From Tritrichomonas musculus (taxonomy: Eukaryota; Parabasalia; Tritrichomonadida; Tritrichomonadidae), in NCBI GenBank assembly GCA_039105265.1, contig JAPFFF010000021.1, positions 2,480,001-2,544,000 on the forward strand: a DNA stretch of 64,000 nucleotides. The letters are read 5' to 3'. The translations under genes were made by a program, and so were the position numbers. Shown here in pieces: positions 1 through 11,500 of this stretch (its first letter is position 1; every line of letters begins with the position of its first letter). The notes under the pieces were generated by a model that was not told the DNA's origin, did not search any database, and saw only the letters and a list, made by a program, of their open reading frames with translations.

Positions 1-360
1 GATTAAAATGAATTTAAAATAAAAGTCAAAATAACGAATTTAATTCAAATTTGGATTTTCCTTTATAGCGTTGCAAAAATGGAAAATTCACTTTTTGAAT
101 GATGCCCATTTTTTCAAATAGAGATAGGAAAGCACTATTTGATGAATATAATGTCGCAAACAGTTGTGTGATAAACTTAATCATGGAAATATTATTTCTT
201 AAAATGGTAGGTTTAAACAAGATTTTCTCTCTATTTCTTTATTTCTTTCATTTTTATTAATGAAAATTTTTTTCTCAAAAAGTCGATTTTCCTATTTTGA
301 AACGTTTTCCAATTTTGAAACCTTACTGTAAATTACATATTCTTAAATTTTTTTCAATAT
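1..360. other. AT-rich spacer, no gene seen
   Basis: No convincing coding sequence. The only recognisable item is the 13-mer CACTTTTTGAATG at 89-101, which recurs elsewhere in this window near gene 3' ends. Confidence 0.6.
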
Positions 361-378
361 AAAGAAATGATAAATAGC

Positions 379-505
379 ACACTGTTATGGTGAAGTGACC
401 ATCACAGTATTCAAAAAATAAAACTTTTTGATAAATGTAATAAGAACTTTTTAATAAATGTAATAAGAACTTTTTAATAAAAGTAATAAGAACTTTTTGA
501 TAAAA
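379..505 (+). repeat. Left inverted end with 23-bp tandem units
   Basis: After the GGTGAAGTGACCATCACAGT core come about three tandem units of 23 bp, each holding TAATAAGAACTTTTT (phase marks at 441, 464 and 487). The inverted partner is at 2010-2169 and carries about five of the same units, so the number of units differs between the two ends. Confidence 0.75.
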
Positions 506-544
506 GATTTATAATTTTGGCGCCTTTTATATCCAAAATTGGAA

Positions 545-1165
545 AGGATTACTAAATACTCATTATCGATTATCTTAGATCTTTAAAAAAAATATCCGAA
601 ATACTCAATAGTGATTATCTTAGATCTCTAAAGACGATTTACGAAATACTCAATGGCGATTATCCTAGATAATTAAATTCGAATTCCGAAATACTCAGTG
701 GTGATCATCTTAGAACTGCAAAAGCGATTTCCTAGATACTCAATAACTATTGTTTTAAATCTTTAAAAAAGATTTACGAAATACTCAATCGTGATTATCC
801 TAAATCTTTGAAGACTATTTAGGAAATACTCAATATTGATTATCTCAGATCATTAAAAACGATTTCTGAAATACTCAATAGCGATTATCCTAGATCTTTG
901 AAGACGATTTCCAAAATACTCAATTACAATCATCTTAGAACTGTAAAAGCGATTTTCGAAATACTCAATATCGATTATCTTAGATCATTAAAAGCGATTC
1001 CCGAAATACTCAATAGCGATTATCCTAGATCTTTGAAGATGATTTCCGAAATACACTGTAGCGATCATCTTCTAACTGCAAAAGCGATTTCTAAAATACT
1101 CAATAGCAATCATCTTAGATCTTTAAAAGCAATTTCTGAAATACTCAAAGGCGTTTATCTTTAAA
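545..1165 (+). repeat. 42-bp minisatellite
   Basis: Roughly fifteen degenerate copies of a 42-bp unit around GAAATACTCAATAGCGATTA followed by TCTTAGATCTTTAAAG-like sequence. Because 42 is a multiple of three the phase is kept, and the last third (898-1164) stays open as a 14-residue repeat of the type AISEILNSDYLRSLK. That open stretch begins at a TTG, has no ATG near its start, and the earlier units contain stops in the same frame, so I read it as non-coding repeat DNA. Confidence 0.8.
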
Positions 1166-2009
1166 TGGTTAATTTTTACTATATCAATGAGATTAAAAGA
1201 CCAAACATAATTTAAATGAATAAATTATTTATTAGATATTATTTTTATAAACATATGATGTTTTAATAGATTAAAAATAAAAATATTCAATTTTTTAATA
1301 TTTTACTTAAATTGTGAGAGATCTAACAATTTTTGATAATGTTATCAAAATAGGGCTCTATAAATATTATAAGATATCTTACAATATTGCAAGATATTTT
1401 AAAAAATATTTGTCAAATCTTAAAAATTAAATAAATGCGAATAATTTATTATATTTTTTAATATACAGTAACTTATTTTCAGAATTATTTAAATGAAATA
1501 TTTTAAAACATCAATTAATTATTCCATTTATCTTGTTTTGTACAAAATTAAATCCTTTTACTAAAATTTATTGGACTATATCTTAATAATTTAATATATT
1601 AAAAAAATAATTCATTTTAAAAGGACATGGGAACCGCTTAAAAAATTAATATTTTGCTTTAAAGAGCTTAATTTTTAGTAGAAGTAACTTTTATCCTGCT
1701 TTTTTGGAAATACATTACATATTAAAATTTAATCTAGTTTTAATCTGATCATAATGGCGCTTGTTGAAGATAATTTTTATTTTTTGCAGAATTAATTTGT
1801 AAATAATAAATCTTTTTGCTGAATTCGATATCAATTATTTCCAATTTTGGAAATGGAAATCAGCAAAGATAAATCGTACTAATTGGAAATCGTACTAATA
1901 ACTTCAAAGATACCATAATAATCTTGCCGCTGTGTTCAATAATAGTTTCATTACGATTTGATAAAATTTTCGAATAATTTTAGATCTAAAATTTACATTT
2001 TTCAAAATG

Positions 2010-2169
2010 TTCTATTACATGTATTAAAAAGTTCTTATTACATTTATCAAAAAGTTCTTATTACATTTATTAAAAAGTTCTTATTACATTTATCAAAAAG
2101 TTCTTATTACATTTATCAAAAAGTTTTATTTTTTGAATACTGTGATGGTCACTTCACCTTAACAGTGTT
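2010..2169 (-). repeat. Right inverted end of the 361-2180 element
   Basis: Reverse complement of the left end: tandem AAAAAGTTCTTATTACATTTA units leading into GTGATGGTCACTTCACC. It closes the element; no obvious target duplication could be fixed. Confidence 0.7.
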
Positions 2170-2180
2170 ATATCTATTCT

Positions 2181-3230
2181 ACCCCTTCAATATATTATAA
2201 TATTTTTAATATTTTTTTTTATTTTAAAAATATGTTTTTATATATTTATATAGTAATGAAATTATGAAGAAATAATACATATAATTACATTTTTACGAAA
2301 ATATTTTTAATTTTGTTAAAGAAAAAAAATTGAGAGTATTATTCAAAATTTCAGAAAAAAAAAATATCTACTTTCACTTTTTTTCTTTAGCAAGACAAAT
2401 TAAAAAATGTAGAAAAATGAATATGATATTTTCGTTTTTTTACAAAAGAAATATTATATGTCCAAAAAAAAAATTATGGACACAGATATTCAAAAAATTC
2501 TCTCAAAAAGAGGATTTTTAAAAATTTTGTATCCATTAAAATTCTTAAAGCTTCCTCAAAAAGTTAGAAAATGGAAACTTTTTTATATGGACACAAAAGC
2601 CTAGTGAATTTGACTAGTTGATCGTTATCAATTGAAAATCCAAATGGACTCAAGTTGGGAATATTAAAATATTAATTTCACTGAAGATGCACGATGCTAT
2701 TATTAATATTCAGATTTTCCGATAAAATTGTGGAAAGTTCGTTAATTTTGGTAAATATTTCTTGATTCTCACGAAAAAGAGATAATATTCTAAGTTTTTG
2801 GACATCGTTGAAATCTATTTCAACACTTCTCCAAGTGTAATTGATTTAAGTTTTTTAAATATTTATTTTTCTATTAGTAACTTCGTCTAAACGGTGAATA
2901 TTGGTCGTCGGATCAGAATAATGAAGGGATGAAACACGAGATGAAATAAATATTGCTAAAAATCAATTCATTTTAATCAAATTTTTAAAAATCAATGAAA
3001 TTGAATTACATGATGAGAAGAAATAAAAAATATGTCATTACGTAATTCAATTTCATCCAGATTATTTGAAGGTAAAATTGAAATTGGCGTATCATTATTG
3101 GACAAAAAACAATGTTTTTCAAGCCATATGCTGAAATAGTAAATGCTTACTCATTTATTAATATTTGATCAATTTTTTGAGTTCTTAAATGGTCATAAAT
3201 TTGTATTATTAGTTTGAAAAATTTTTTAAA
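2181..3230. other. Spacer upstream of the BTB-like/LRR gene
   Basis: AT-rich with A and T runs. No ORF with a credible start and no recognisable element was found. Confidence 0.5.
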
Positions 3231-5648
3231 ATGGAAGATTCGAGTTTATCTGTCCAATTGAAGAAAAATACAACAAGAGAACAGAAATTTTTTGTTTATA
3301 AAAATAAGAGATATCCTTTCAATTTCAATCTTTTCAAAGACAATTCAAATTACTTTTACAAAAATCGAAAAATTCTAAAGAAAGTTAAAGAAATCAATCT
3401 TTTGAATGAATATGAAGAAGATAATATAGAAATGAGCGCAGAAATAATTAAATCCTTTATCTCAAGTTGTCAAAACGAAGTTTTTGAAATTAACGTTTCG
3501 AATGCGATTGAACTTCAATTTTTATCAATGAAATACGAAGTTGACGATCTTATTTCGATTACGAATGAATACATTAAAAAGAATCATAAATCTCTTCTAT
3601 TGAAATCATTTTTATTTAAAACACGTCATTTGAGAACGATTAAAGAAAGCGAAAATATAAATTATGATACGAGTAACGAAGAAGAAATCATTTCGAAACA
3701 TTTATATGAATACATCAACGATAAAGAAATCACTTTCCTTCCGATTGAAACATTTGATCGAATTTTGAAGAAACATTTCAAGAATAAGAACAACGAAGTG
3801 AAAGATAAGAAAGACGAAAAAGGCAAAGAAGACGAAATCATTAAAATTTTGTTTTCATATCTTGACAAATATGGAGGAGAAGCATCGATTTTATTCTCGA
3901 ATGTTGATTTTTCTCAACAACGAGTTGAAGTGATGAATTGTTTACTTCATAAATATTCAAATATTTTTGACTTCAGCATGATAAATTCGACTCTTTTAAA
4001 GACGACCAGTGAAATGCTGAGTGAAGTGAGTAAAATGAAAGCAGAATATTCAAAGAATATTTTTGAAATGAAAGAACTATTCAGAGAACAGCAAGAAGAA
4101 ATTCAACGCGTTAAGAAAGAATATCTGAATATGAAGGAACAAGAAGAAAAACGGAACGAAGAACGAGAAAGACTCTTTGAACAAGAAATTAAACAAATGA
4201 AAGACGAAATGAAGAAGCAGCGAACTGAATTTGAATCAGAACTTCAACGAATGAAAAACAAACAAAATGAAATCCTAAATACAAATAAGATTGATAAATA
4301 TCAAGAAATACTTCGAGACACGATCACTAACAGCGAATATCAAAATTTGAATGAAGAATCGAAACAATATATTTTTGATGAAATCATTCAAAATCAGAAT
4401 CACAATCAAGAACAAAATACAAACCAAAACAAATCAATACAAAAGTCGCCAGATTGTTTATCAAACCAAATTTCATGCATGATGTATTTTGTTAAACAAA
4501 CAAGAATATTTGATAATAATGAAGAACAAGAAATTGAATTCATCAAAGAAAACATCAACAAACCAAACATTTCATTTGACATGATTGAACGATTATATGA
4601 AAATAAACAGATTGAAAGAAATATTTTTAAAATGATGAATAATTTCTCAGAAATCATAATTGAAATCAAATATCCATCTAAATCATATCAAGGACTGATT
4701 GATTTATTCTCCAAAATGAACGAAAAACATTGTAACGAATTTCGCAGAATCAAACTTTGTATTGATTTTTCAAATGTTGAATGCATTGAATATGACCATC
4801 AACGAAATCAACTGATAAACGAAATCAAGATTGATTCAACAGTGAAGAAAATTAACGACAATGCATTTCTTGGATGCCCTAAATTAAGAGTTGTTGAAAT
4901 TTCAGAAGGAGTTAACGAAATCGGTTCAAACGCATTCAGCAGTTGTTTATCATTGACACGGGTTTCTCTTCCTAATTCAATCACCTTAATAAAAATAAGT
5001 ACATTCGCATTTTGTAAATCATTGAAAGAAATTTTAATACCTCCATCAGTCACTAAGATTGAGAGCTGTGCATTCAAAGGATGCAATAAGCTATCATCAA
5101 TTTCACTTCCATCATCCTTAAAGTCCATAGGTGAGAATGTTTTTCATAATTGCATGATGCTAAATATAGCAGGAGATATTAATTTTATCCAATCATACAC
5201 ATTTAAATCATGCGAATCATTGACCAAGATCGTCATTCCTCCTTCAGTAACAAGAATTGGAAAATCCGCTTTTGAAAACTGCTATTCATTAGCATGCGCA
5301 ATAATTCCTCCATCAGTTACAACAATTGATGAATCTGCTTTCTGTTCCTGTTATTCATTGGCAGATATAACGTTTCCTTCTTCATTAATAAAGATTGGAA
5401 ACCATGCTTTTTGTCAATGTAGTTCATTGAAACAAGTACTTATTCCATCATCGGTGAATTCTATTGGAATATGTGCATTTTCGTATTGCCAATCACTGAA
5501 AGAGATATCAATTCCACCATCTGTGACATCATTGAAAAATGATGCTTTCCAATATTGCCATTCACTGAAAAGAATAACAATTCCTAGTTCATTATCAAAT
5601 ATTGAATTATATGGAATTTCTTCTGATGTGGAAATTATAAAAACATGA
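3231..5648 (+). CDS. BTB-like, coiled-coil, BspA-type LRR protein
   Basis: An 805-residue protein of a lineage-expanded trichomonad type. Residues about 15-115 resemble a BTB/POZ fold (motif FISSCQN, then FLSMKYEVDDL), followed by an acidic helical stretch to about 250. Residues about 265-350 are a strong charged coiled coil (many E/K/Q heptads). From about 531 to 790 there are roughly eleven 23-residue LRR_5 repeats of the BspA type with the core pattern IGxxAFxxCxSLxxIxIPxSV. There is no signal peptide or membrane segment, so a cytosolic scaffold or adaptor role is the inference; BTB domains elsewhere mediate dimerisation or cullin-3 binding. The start is the first ATG of the frame. It is related in order and sequence to the pseudogene at 62500-64000. 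Family assignment is firm for the LRR part, moderate for the BTB part. Confidence 0.85.
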   Translation: MEDSSLSVQLKKNTTREQKFFVYKNKRYPFNFNLFKDNSNYFYKNRKILKKVKEINLLNEYEEDNIEMSAEIIKSFISSCQNEVFEINVSNAIELQFLSMKYEVDDLISITNEYIKKNHKSLLLKSFLFKTRHLRTIKESENINYDTSNEEEIISKHLYEYINDKEITFLPIETFDRILKKHFKNKNNEVKDKKDEKGKEDEIIKILFSYLDKYGGEASILFSNVDFSQQRVEVMNCLLHKYSNIFDFSMINSTLLKTTSEMLSEVSKMKAEYSKNIFEMKELFREQQEEIQRVKKEYLNMKEQEEKRNEERERLFEQEIKQMKDEMKKQRTEFESELQRMKNKQNEILNTNKIDKYQEILRDTITNSEYQNLNEESKQYIFDEIIQNQNHNQEQNTNQNKSIQKSPDCLSNQISCMMYFVKQTRIFDNNEEQEIEFIKENINKPNISFDMIERLYENKQIERNIFKMMNNFSEIIIEIKYPSKSYQGLIDLFSKMNEKHCNEFRRIKLCIDFSNVECIEYDHQRNQLINEIKIDSTVKKINDNAFLGCPKLRVVEISEGVNEIGSNAFSSCLSLTRVSLPNSITLIKISTFAFCKSLKEILIPPSVTKIESCAFKGCNKLSSISLPSSLKSIGENVFHNCMMLNIAGDINFIQSYTFKSCESLTKIVIPPSVTRIGKSAFENCYSLACAIIPPSVTTIDESAFCSCYSLADITFPSSLIKIGNHAFCQCSSLKQVLIPSSVNSIGICAFSYCQSLKEISIPPSVTSLKNDAFQYCHSLKRITIPSSLSNIELYGISSDVEIIKT

Positions 5649-5940
5649 AGAAGTAATTGCATCAATAAAAATAAACTAAAGTTTTAATGGCATACTTTAT
5701 AATAATATATTATTTTTTGGACAATTAGTTAGTTAGCGAAATTTTTTTAATGAAATAAGTATTATCTCTTAAGAAATAAGTCATCATTTTTTTCTATGCA
5801 TCGTATCGTTGTTTTTATCCTCAGAAAAAATTGAAAATTTATAATATTTAGAAAAATCAATCAAATGAGCATTAAATTAATAAAAACATATTTTTGAGCA
5901 TTTTTTGTTAACCCAAATTCATTGAGAGAAAAATAAAAAA

Positions 5941-7561
5941 AATAGAGGGGTCAACCGCTCAACCGTTGTCAAAAAATTGAGAGAAATAAAAAATCTAAAG
6001 ATCAATGCAAAATAAATTATTAAATAAATATAACAGTATTTATGAATAATAAAAAATTGTATTAAAAAAAATTTCCTTTATTTTGCCAGGAGTTAGAAGA
6101 GATCAAAGTTTTAATGACATGTGATATGAATTACATTTTTTAAATATTAAAAATCAGATTGATTTTTTTTTTTAAACTTTTTTGGACAAAATGTTCTCAA
6201 TTTTTTTTGTGAATATTTTGGCGGTTTATTAATAGGTCAGTTTATAAAAAAGGAAAATAAGCAGCTAAGCACCTATATCTCTCCCAGAACAGACTCAAAC
6301 AACAACCACACCTTACCATGGAACAAAGTAGTTCAGATACATGATGCGATCATTCTTTTTCTCACGGAATGAGAAAATATTTAGATTTTCAGATTAGAAG
6401 TCAATTCTAATGCAAGAAGACAAATACTTTCGGTATTTCCCAACCCAGCGAGCTTTTATATTTAGGCCCAAATAAGTGTATTGTGTAAATAATAATTTAT
6501 CTCATCTTTCCATAAACTCCTTAAGAAATTCTATATCTCGTGTTTTTTTGATATCCTTTGTATTAAGATAAGTTCAAAAGCAGATCATTGACTATTTTTT
6601 TAATATAACTTGCTAAATTTATCTCTTATATCATTATGATTTTTAATAAAAAATATAAAGTTATTATTTAAAATGCTTTGCAAATGATTTTATAGCTTTA
6701 TGGCTATAAAATTATTATCTCTTTTTTATTATCTTTTTTTTGAAAAGTTTGAGCTCAGAAAAAAATCCAAAAAAGTTTAAAAAATTGAATGCTCGAAAAT
6801 TTCCATTCAATTTTGTCCAAAAAAGTTTAAAAAAAAAATCAATCAAAAATCATTTTAAAAAGCCATCAATTAATATATTTTTGGATTTAAACTCCTTATG
6901 ATCAAACAAATATTCAATTTTATTCAATAAAACCCTCAAAAAATTATTAAAAAACATCAAATAAAAGATATTTTCAAAGATTTATTATTTCTCCTCATGA
7001 AAAACAAAAATTGAAGAAAAATAACCATAATCATCTATTGATAAATGGTTAAACAATCAAAAGTAAACAAACATTTATTACATTTTTTTTTTGAAATATA
7101 TATCAGTAATTTTATGAAATAACAGTACGTTTAACTGTTAAAATTTCAATTATTGTGATATATAAATAAATAATTCCTAACAAATTTCATATTTTAATAT
7201 ACTATTTTATTTGATTTAATTTTTCATTGTGGAGATATCATTTTTTGGTTTTTTTATATTTTATTTAAATTATTTTATATCTTATAATTATAATATATTT
7301 AAATTATTTACACCATAATATTTAATTCATAAGATATTTTGGCTTGAAAGAGAATTATAGTTATATGAAAAAGTGGAAATTTTCAAATTTTTTTAATTGA
7401 ATTTTTATTTCCTCTATAATTCCTGGCAAAATAAGCGAATTTTTAATTTGAGCATAAAAATATATATTACTATATATAAAGAATTAGAATAATTATTTTA
7501 TTTAATCAAATCTTTATAAAAATACTTTTTTGACATTTTCTTGGCGGTTGACCCCCCTATT
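5941..7561. mobile_element. Inverted-repeat element, non-autonomous
   Basis: The ends 5941-5958 (AATAGAGGGGTCAACCGC) and 7544-7561 are inverted copies with one mismatch, and similarity continues weakly inward to a GTCAAAAAA block on both sides. There is no coding capacity. A smaller element sits inside it at 6157-6844. Flanking A-runs hide any target duplication. The family is not recognised. Confidence 0.6.
6157..6844. mobile_element. 688-bp MITE with 8-bp target duplication, nested
   Basis: About 36-bp inverted ends (6157-6192 and 6810-6844) containing AAACTTTTTTGGACAAAAT, differing only by one base in a T-run. They are bounded by a perfect 8-bp direct duplication AAAAATCA at 6149-6156 and 6845-6852. 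No transposase. An 8-bp duplication fits hAT-type (or P/Merlin-type) transposition; the superfamily is inference. It interrupts the 5941-7561 element, so it is the younger insertion. Confidence 0.8.
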
Positions 7562-7673
7562 AAAAAAATAATTCAAAATTTATATCTCCGATAAAATAGC
7601 ATTCAAAAAATAATTAATAATTTCAGAAAAATTGAATAAATAATTTCTTTCCTTTTATTTATTACTGAGAAGA

Positions 7674-8323
7674 ATGAGCGCATGGCCTTATCCAATTAAA
7701 GCAGTGATTTTTGATTGTGATGGAACAATACTTGATACAACAAATATTTATTTTAGCGCAAATGCAACAGTTGCTGGACACCCAATTCCACCAGATTTAA
7801 AAAAACAATGTAATGGTCGTGGAGAACAAGAAGTTAGTCAATTTGTTGTTAATTATTTCAAGCTTCCAATGACACCACAGGAATTTTTAAATAAAAGAAA
7901 AGTGATATTAGATGATACTTTACAAAATTGCACAGTAATTCCTCACGTTGACAAATTAATCAAAAAATTAAAAAGTATGGGCCTTAAAATAGCAGTTGCT
8001 ACAAGCTCAAACAGGAAATTTCATGATAAAAAAACCTAAAATCATCAGCTGTCTGTGGAAACGAAGTAACAGAAGCAAAGCCAAGTCCGGAAGTTTTCCA
8101 AGTTGCTGCATCAAAACTTGGCGAATTTAAACCAGAAAATATTCTTATTTTTGAAGATGCCATTGCAGGAATTAAAGCAGCCAACAATGCAAAGATGCCT
8201 GTTGTTGTTTATCATGATAAGGATGGTGATTTTATTCAGAGCATTGAAGAATCAGGTGCTCGTCCAACAATTTCCATTGATAATTATGACAATTTTGATT
8301 ATTCTTTGTTTAAATGGAATTAA
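7674..8323 (+). CDS. HAD-family phosphatase, frameshifted
   Basis: A HAD-superfamily hydrolase of the pseudouridine-5'-phosphatase/GS1 (beta-phosphoglucomutase-like) group, expected to dephosphorylate a small phosphorylated metabolite in the cytosol. The first frame (7674-8039, 121 aa) carries motif I FDCDGTILDT and motif II around VATSSNRKF. It stops just after an A7 run at about 8028-8034. The continuation in the -1 frame to the stop at 8321-8323 has the remaining signature KPSPEVF (motif III lysine) and ILIFEDAIAGIKAA (motif IV). The two halves together are the normal family length. No trichomonad intron signals are visible, so the break is a one-base length change in the A-run: a sequencing or assembly error or a recent mutation. 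Codon use and conservation of the second half argue that it is recent. Confidence 0.8.
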
Positions 8324-8527
8324 TTAATTAATTAATAATAAAATATTTTATTATTATATCTAGCAAACCTTTATTTTACTTAGATATTTTTAAAACTGCC
8401 CTTTTTCAAATATCATCTATGAAAAAGTTCAGTGACCATTTTTTTTCAGTAAAATTGAATGATTAAAAATTTAATGCCAAATTCAATGAGCAAATAATGG
8501 GCACACTTTTTTATTTTAAAAAAATAA

Positions 8528-11500
8528 ATGAACCAAACTTTGCTTCTCAAGAATTCTAACATTTTCGAGAATTCAAATTTGATTGACAGAATTCGTCAGT
8601 CATGCATTGATATCAATGAAAACTCGAACGAAAATGAAATTCGTGATTTTTTGTGTGAAGCTTTTGAACTTTTTGAAGAAGAAATATCAAATGATGTTGC
8701 AATTGAGCTTTTTTCAGCAGTTTTATCTTGCTTTTCACATTACTCACAACAATTGACAAACGAAATCAACATTTTATTAAAAAAATCAAGAATGAATGCA
8801 AATTATATTTTAATCGCATCATCAATAATTTTTTATTTAAATCAAAACCAGCCACAATTATTAACACAAGAATGCCATTCTTTTATTAACGACGCTTTAA
8901 AAGAAATTTCAGATCAAATAAATCTAATATCAAGTAATGGGCTAATAGTATTTGGCCATAGAATTTCTTCAACATTTATAAATGGCTTCATAAACATTCT
9001 TCTCTTATCATCCAAACTAGAAAATAATACAGTGACAAAAGTATTCCCATATATTTTGAATCAAAATATTGTTTCAAAAAACGCAAGGTTTGATCTACTT
9101 TTTGAGAACATATTTAATTGCGGTTTAATTCAAATTTTTCCCCAAGATGACGCATCAAATAAGCAAATATATGAATTTATTACAAATAAAGATTTTGAAC
9201 AAATTCTTTCAATGAATGAAAGCGCTTTTTCATTAGTAGAAGCTGCCATCTATTGCGCAAGGAGTGAATGGAATCACAAAATTGAAGGAATAACTGAAGA
9301 AACAATTCTTCCATTCATTGTAATCATAATGATTTATTTAGAAAAATCACAAAAGACTCTCAGTTATAACTTGTTTCAAAATTACAAAGATATGATTATC
9401 AATTCTTTAATATTTTATGCGAATAATCAATCTCTCGTAAACAACAAGTCAATTGATTTGATTCTTCAAAACCAGTTCAAGGTGTCCAACAAACAAATTA
9501 TAACAAATGACGATATGTTTCATATATTTTTTGTTTTAACACAGAATCTTATTACTTATCAATATAATGCAAACAGAATGATTCTATTGAACAGCATATT
9601 TAGATTGACTTCACTTGATAACTATGAAATGTTAAGTATATTTTTCAATGAATTCACTCAAAATTTTGAAGCAACTGATTTATTCAATTATATTTTGGCA
9701 AATTTTGATGAAATAAACAAATCAGATGATTTGATACAATCGAAATTGAACTTGATGTATATCGAATCATCAATGATTGCCAATTATTTAAGCCAGTTTA
9801 CAACGACAAATTATGTGATTAATTTTATTAAATTCTTAGAAAAATTGTGTTGCAATCAACCAATCATTGTCAGTTCTCCAGAAATATCCGATGTTTTAAT
9901 GAAATCAATTCGTGTAAAAGTCAACGAAGAAAATTGGGATGATGTGTTAGTAATTGGCGGATTTTTGAAGAAAAATGATTTTAGTAACGAACTATTTGAA
10001 TTAAATGAACTCGAAGTTCCAAAATCCATTAAATACACTCTATTTAATACGATTCTCGACGAAAACTGCAGTAAAGAAGATGAAGTAGACCATCTCTTAT
10101 CAATTATACTAAATGATCCCAAAATTGAAACGAATGATTTAGCTTTCAAACAACTGTTTGAATTGATGATCAAAGATCAAGAAATCCTTCAATGCTACCT
10201 TACATATCTGGTTATTCAATATTCGCATCAAATTAAAAACATTAAAGTCACTACTGAAAATATGTTCAAATATTTAAAAAAAGAATATGACCTTTATAGT
10301 GAAACACTTGTAGACATAATCAATAGGGCTTTTTACATTAATCAAAAAAATAATCAATTAATGAAAAAAGAAAATATTTTATCATCTTTGCCTATTTCAA
10401 AATTTGGACAAACAATAATATTCAAGCTTTTTGATTCAATTAAAAAGAAACCTGGTAATTATGAAGCCTTTATTTGCCTTAAGCATATTTCAAGTAGTTT
10501 TCCATTTCTTTTTAATAATTTATTTGATCAAATGTGTGATATAGTTTCTTCAAATTTGAAATCAACTCACCATTTTGTCGAAAATGTCGACAGTGAAGAA
10601 GATTTTAGAATCATAAAAACAACATATTCTGCGATGACATTCTTTGTTTCAACTTTGCAATCAAGCTTAATCATTGATCAATTTATTAAATGGTTTTTCA
10701 ATAATATGGAAACAATGAATGATGACCAGCTCTTTGGATATTGGATCATAATATATTATCAATTAAAGATAGACTCAACATATGTTATTTTTAATGTTTG
10801 GGCAATGAAATTGAATATGATGGAGAAAATAGGAAAGATTTTAGAACGAAACCCAGTGAATACTAAAAAGTTGAATATTATGAAACAAATAATACATTTA
10901 TTCATAACCAAGTTTTATAATGATATGGACAAAATGAATAAATATATTATTATTCAAAATGATGAATTTTTAAATAAGGTTGAAAATCCTTCAAATTTCC
11001 TGTATGATTCTATATTTTTCAAAATCCCACATCACTTCCAAACTTTTGATTTATTTATTAAAGATGTTCCTGATCAATTAAATCAATTTATCAAAAATGT
11101 GGAAGTAAAAAGAGATTTTTGGATTGATTATCAAAGAAATTTTGAACAAATGCCCAATCCAACAACTGATGAATATAATAAATTCGATGAAAAATTAATG
11201 AAATATGAACCATTGGCAGATCTGCCAGACTTGCAAAATATTCGTTCTAAAATGACAATAAAAATGGTGCGTTATGTCGTTTTAAGGATGGATGATTATT
11301 ATATGTGGATATTGTATAAAAAAGAATATCCATTTGTAAATGAAAATAAAGAAAAAATTGAAGAGATAATAAATGACTTAACAAAACTGCAAAATGAAGC
11401 AAAAGAAAATCCAGATGATGAAGAAAACAAAGATATTGAATTATTCAATGATTACGACTACTTGCTTCCTTTCTATTGCCAACAAACTTTATTCAGAAGT

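Larger units (their letters stand above)
361..2180. mobile_element. Non-autonomous element with inverted ends and an internal minisatellite
   Basis: The left end (about 379-505) and the right end (about 2010-2169) are inverted copies of each other: AACTGTGATGGTCACTTCAC-like sequence followed by A-rich spacer and a 23-bp tandem unit containing TAATAAGAACTTTTT. Between them lies a 42-bp minisatellite and about 800 bp of plain AT-rich DNA. No transposase is present. A second copy, with the same left end and the same minisatellite order but no right end, lies at 58771-59290, so this is a dispersed family. The exact termini and any target duplication are unclear because the outermost few bases differ between ends. 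The family is not recognised; fold-back or MITE-like is the best description. Confidence 0.65.

Noticed and set aside
898-1164. 88-codon ORF as a gene
   Set aside because: It opens at TTG without a nearby ATG and is simply the open phase of a 42-bp minisatellite.
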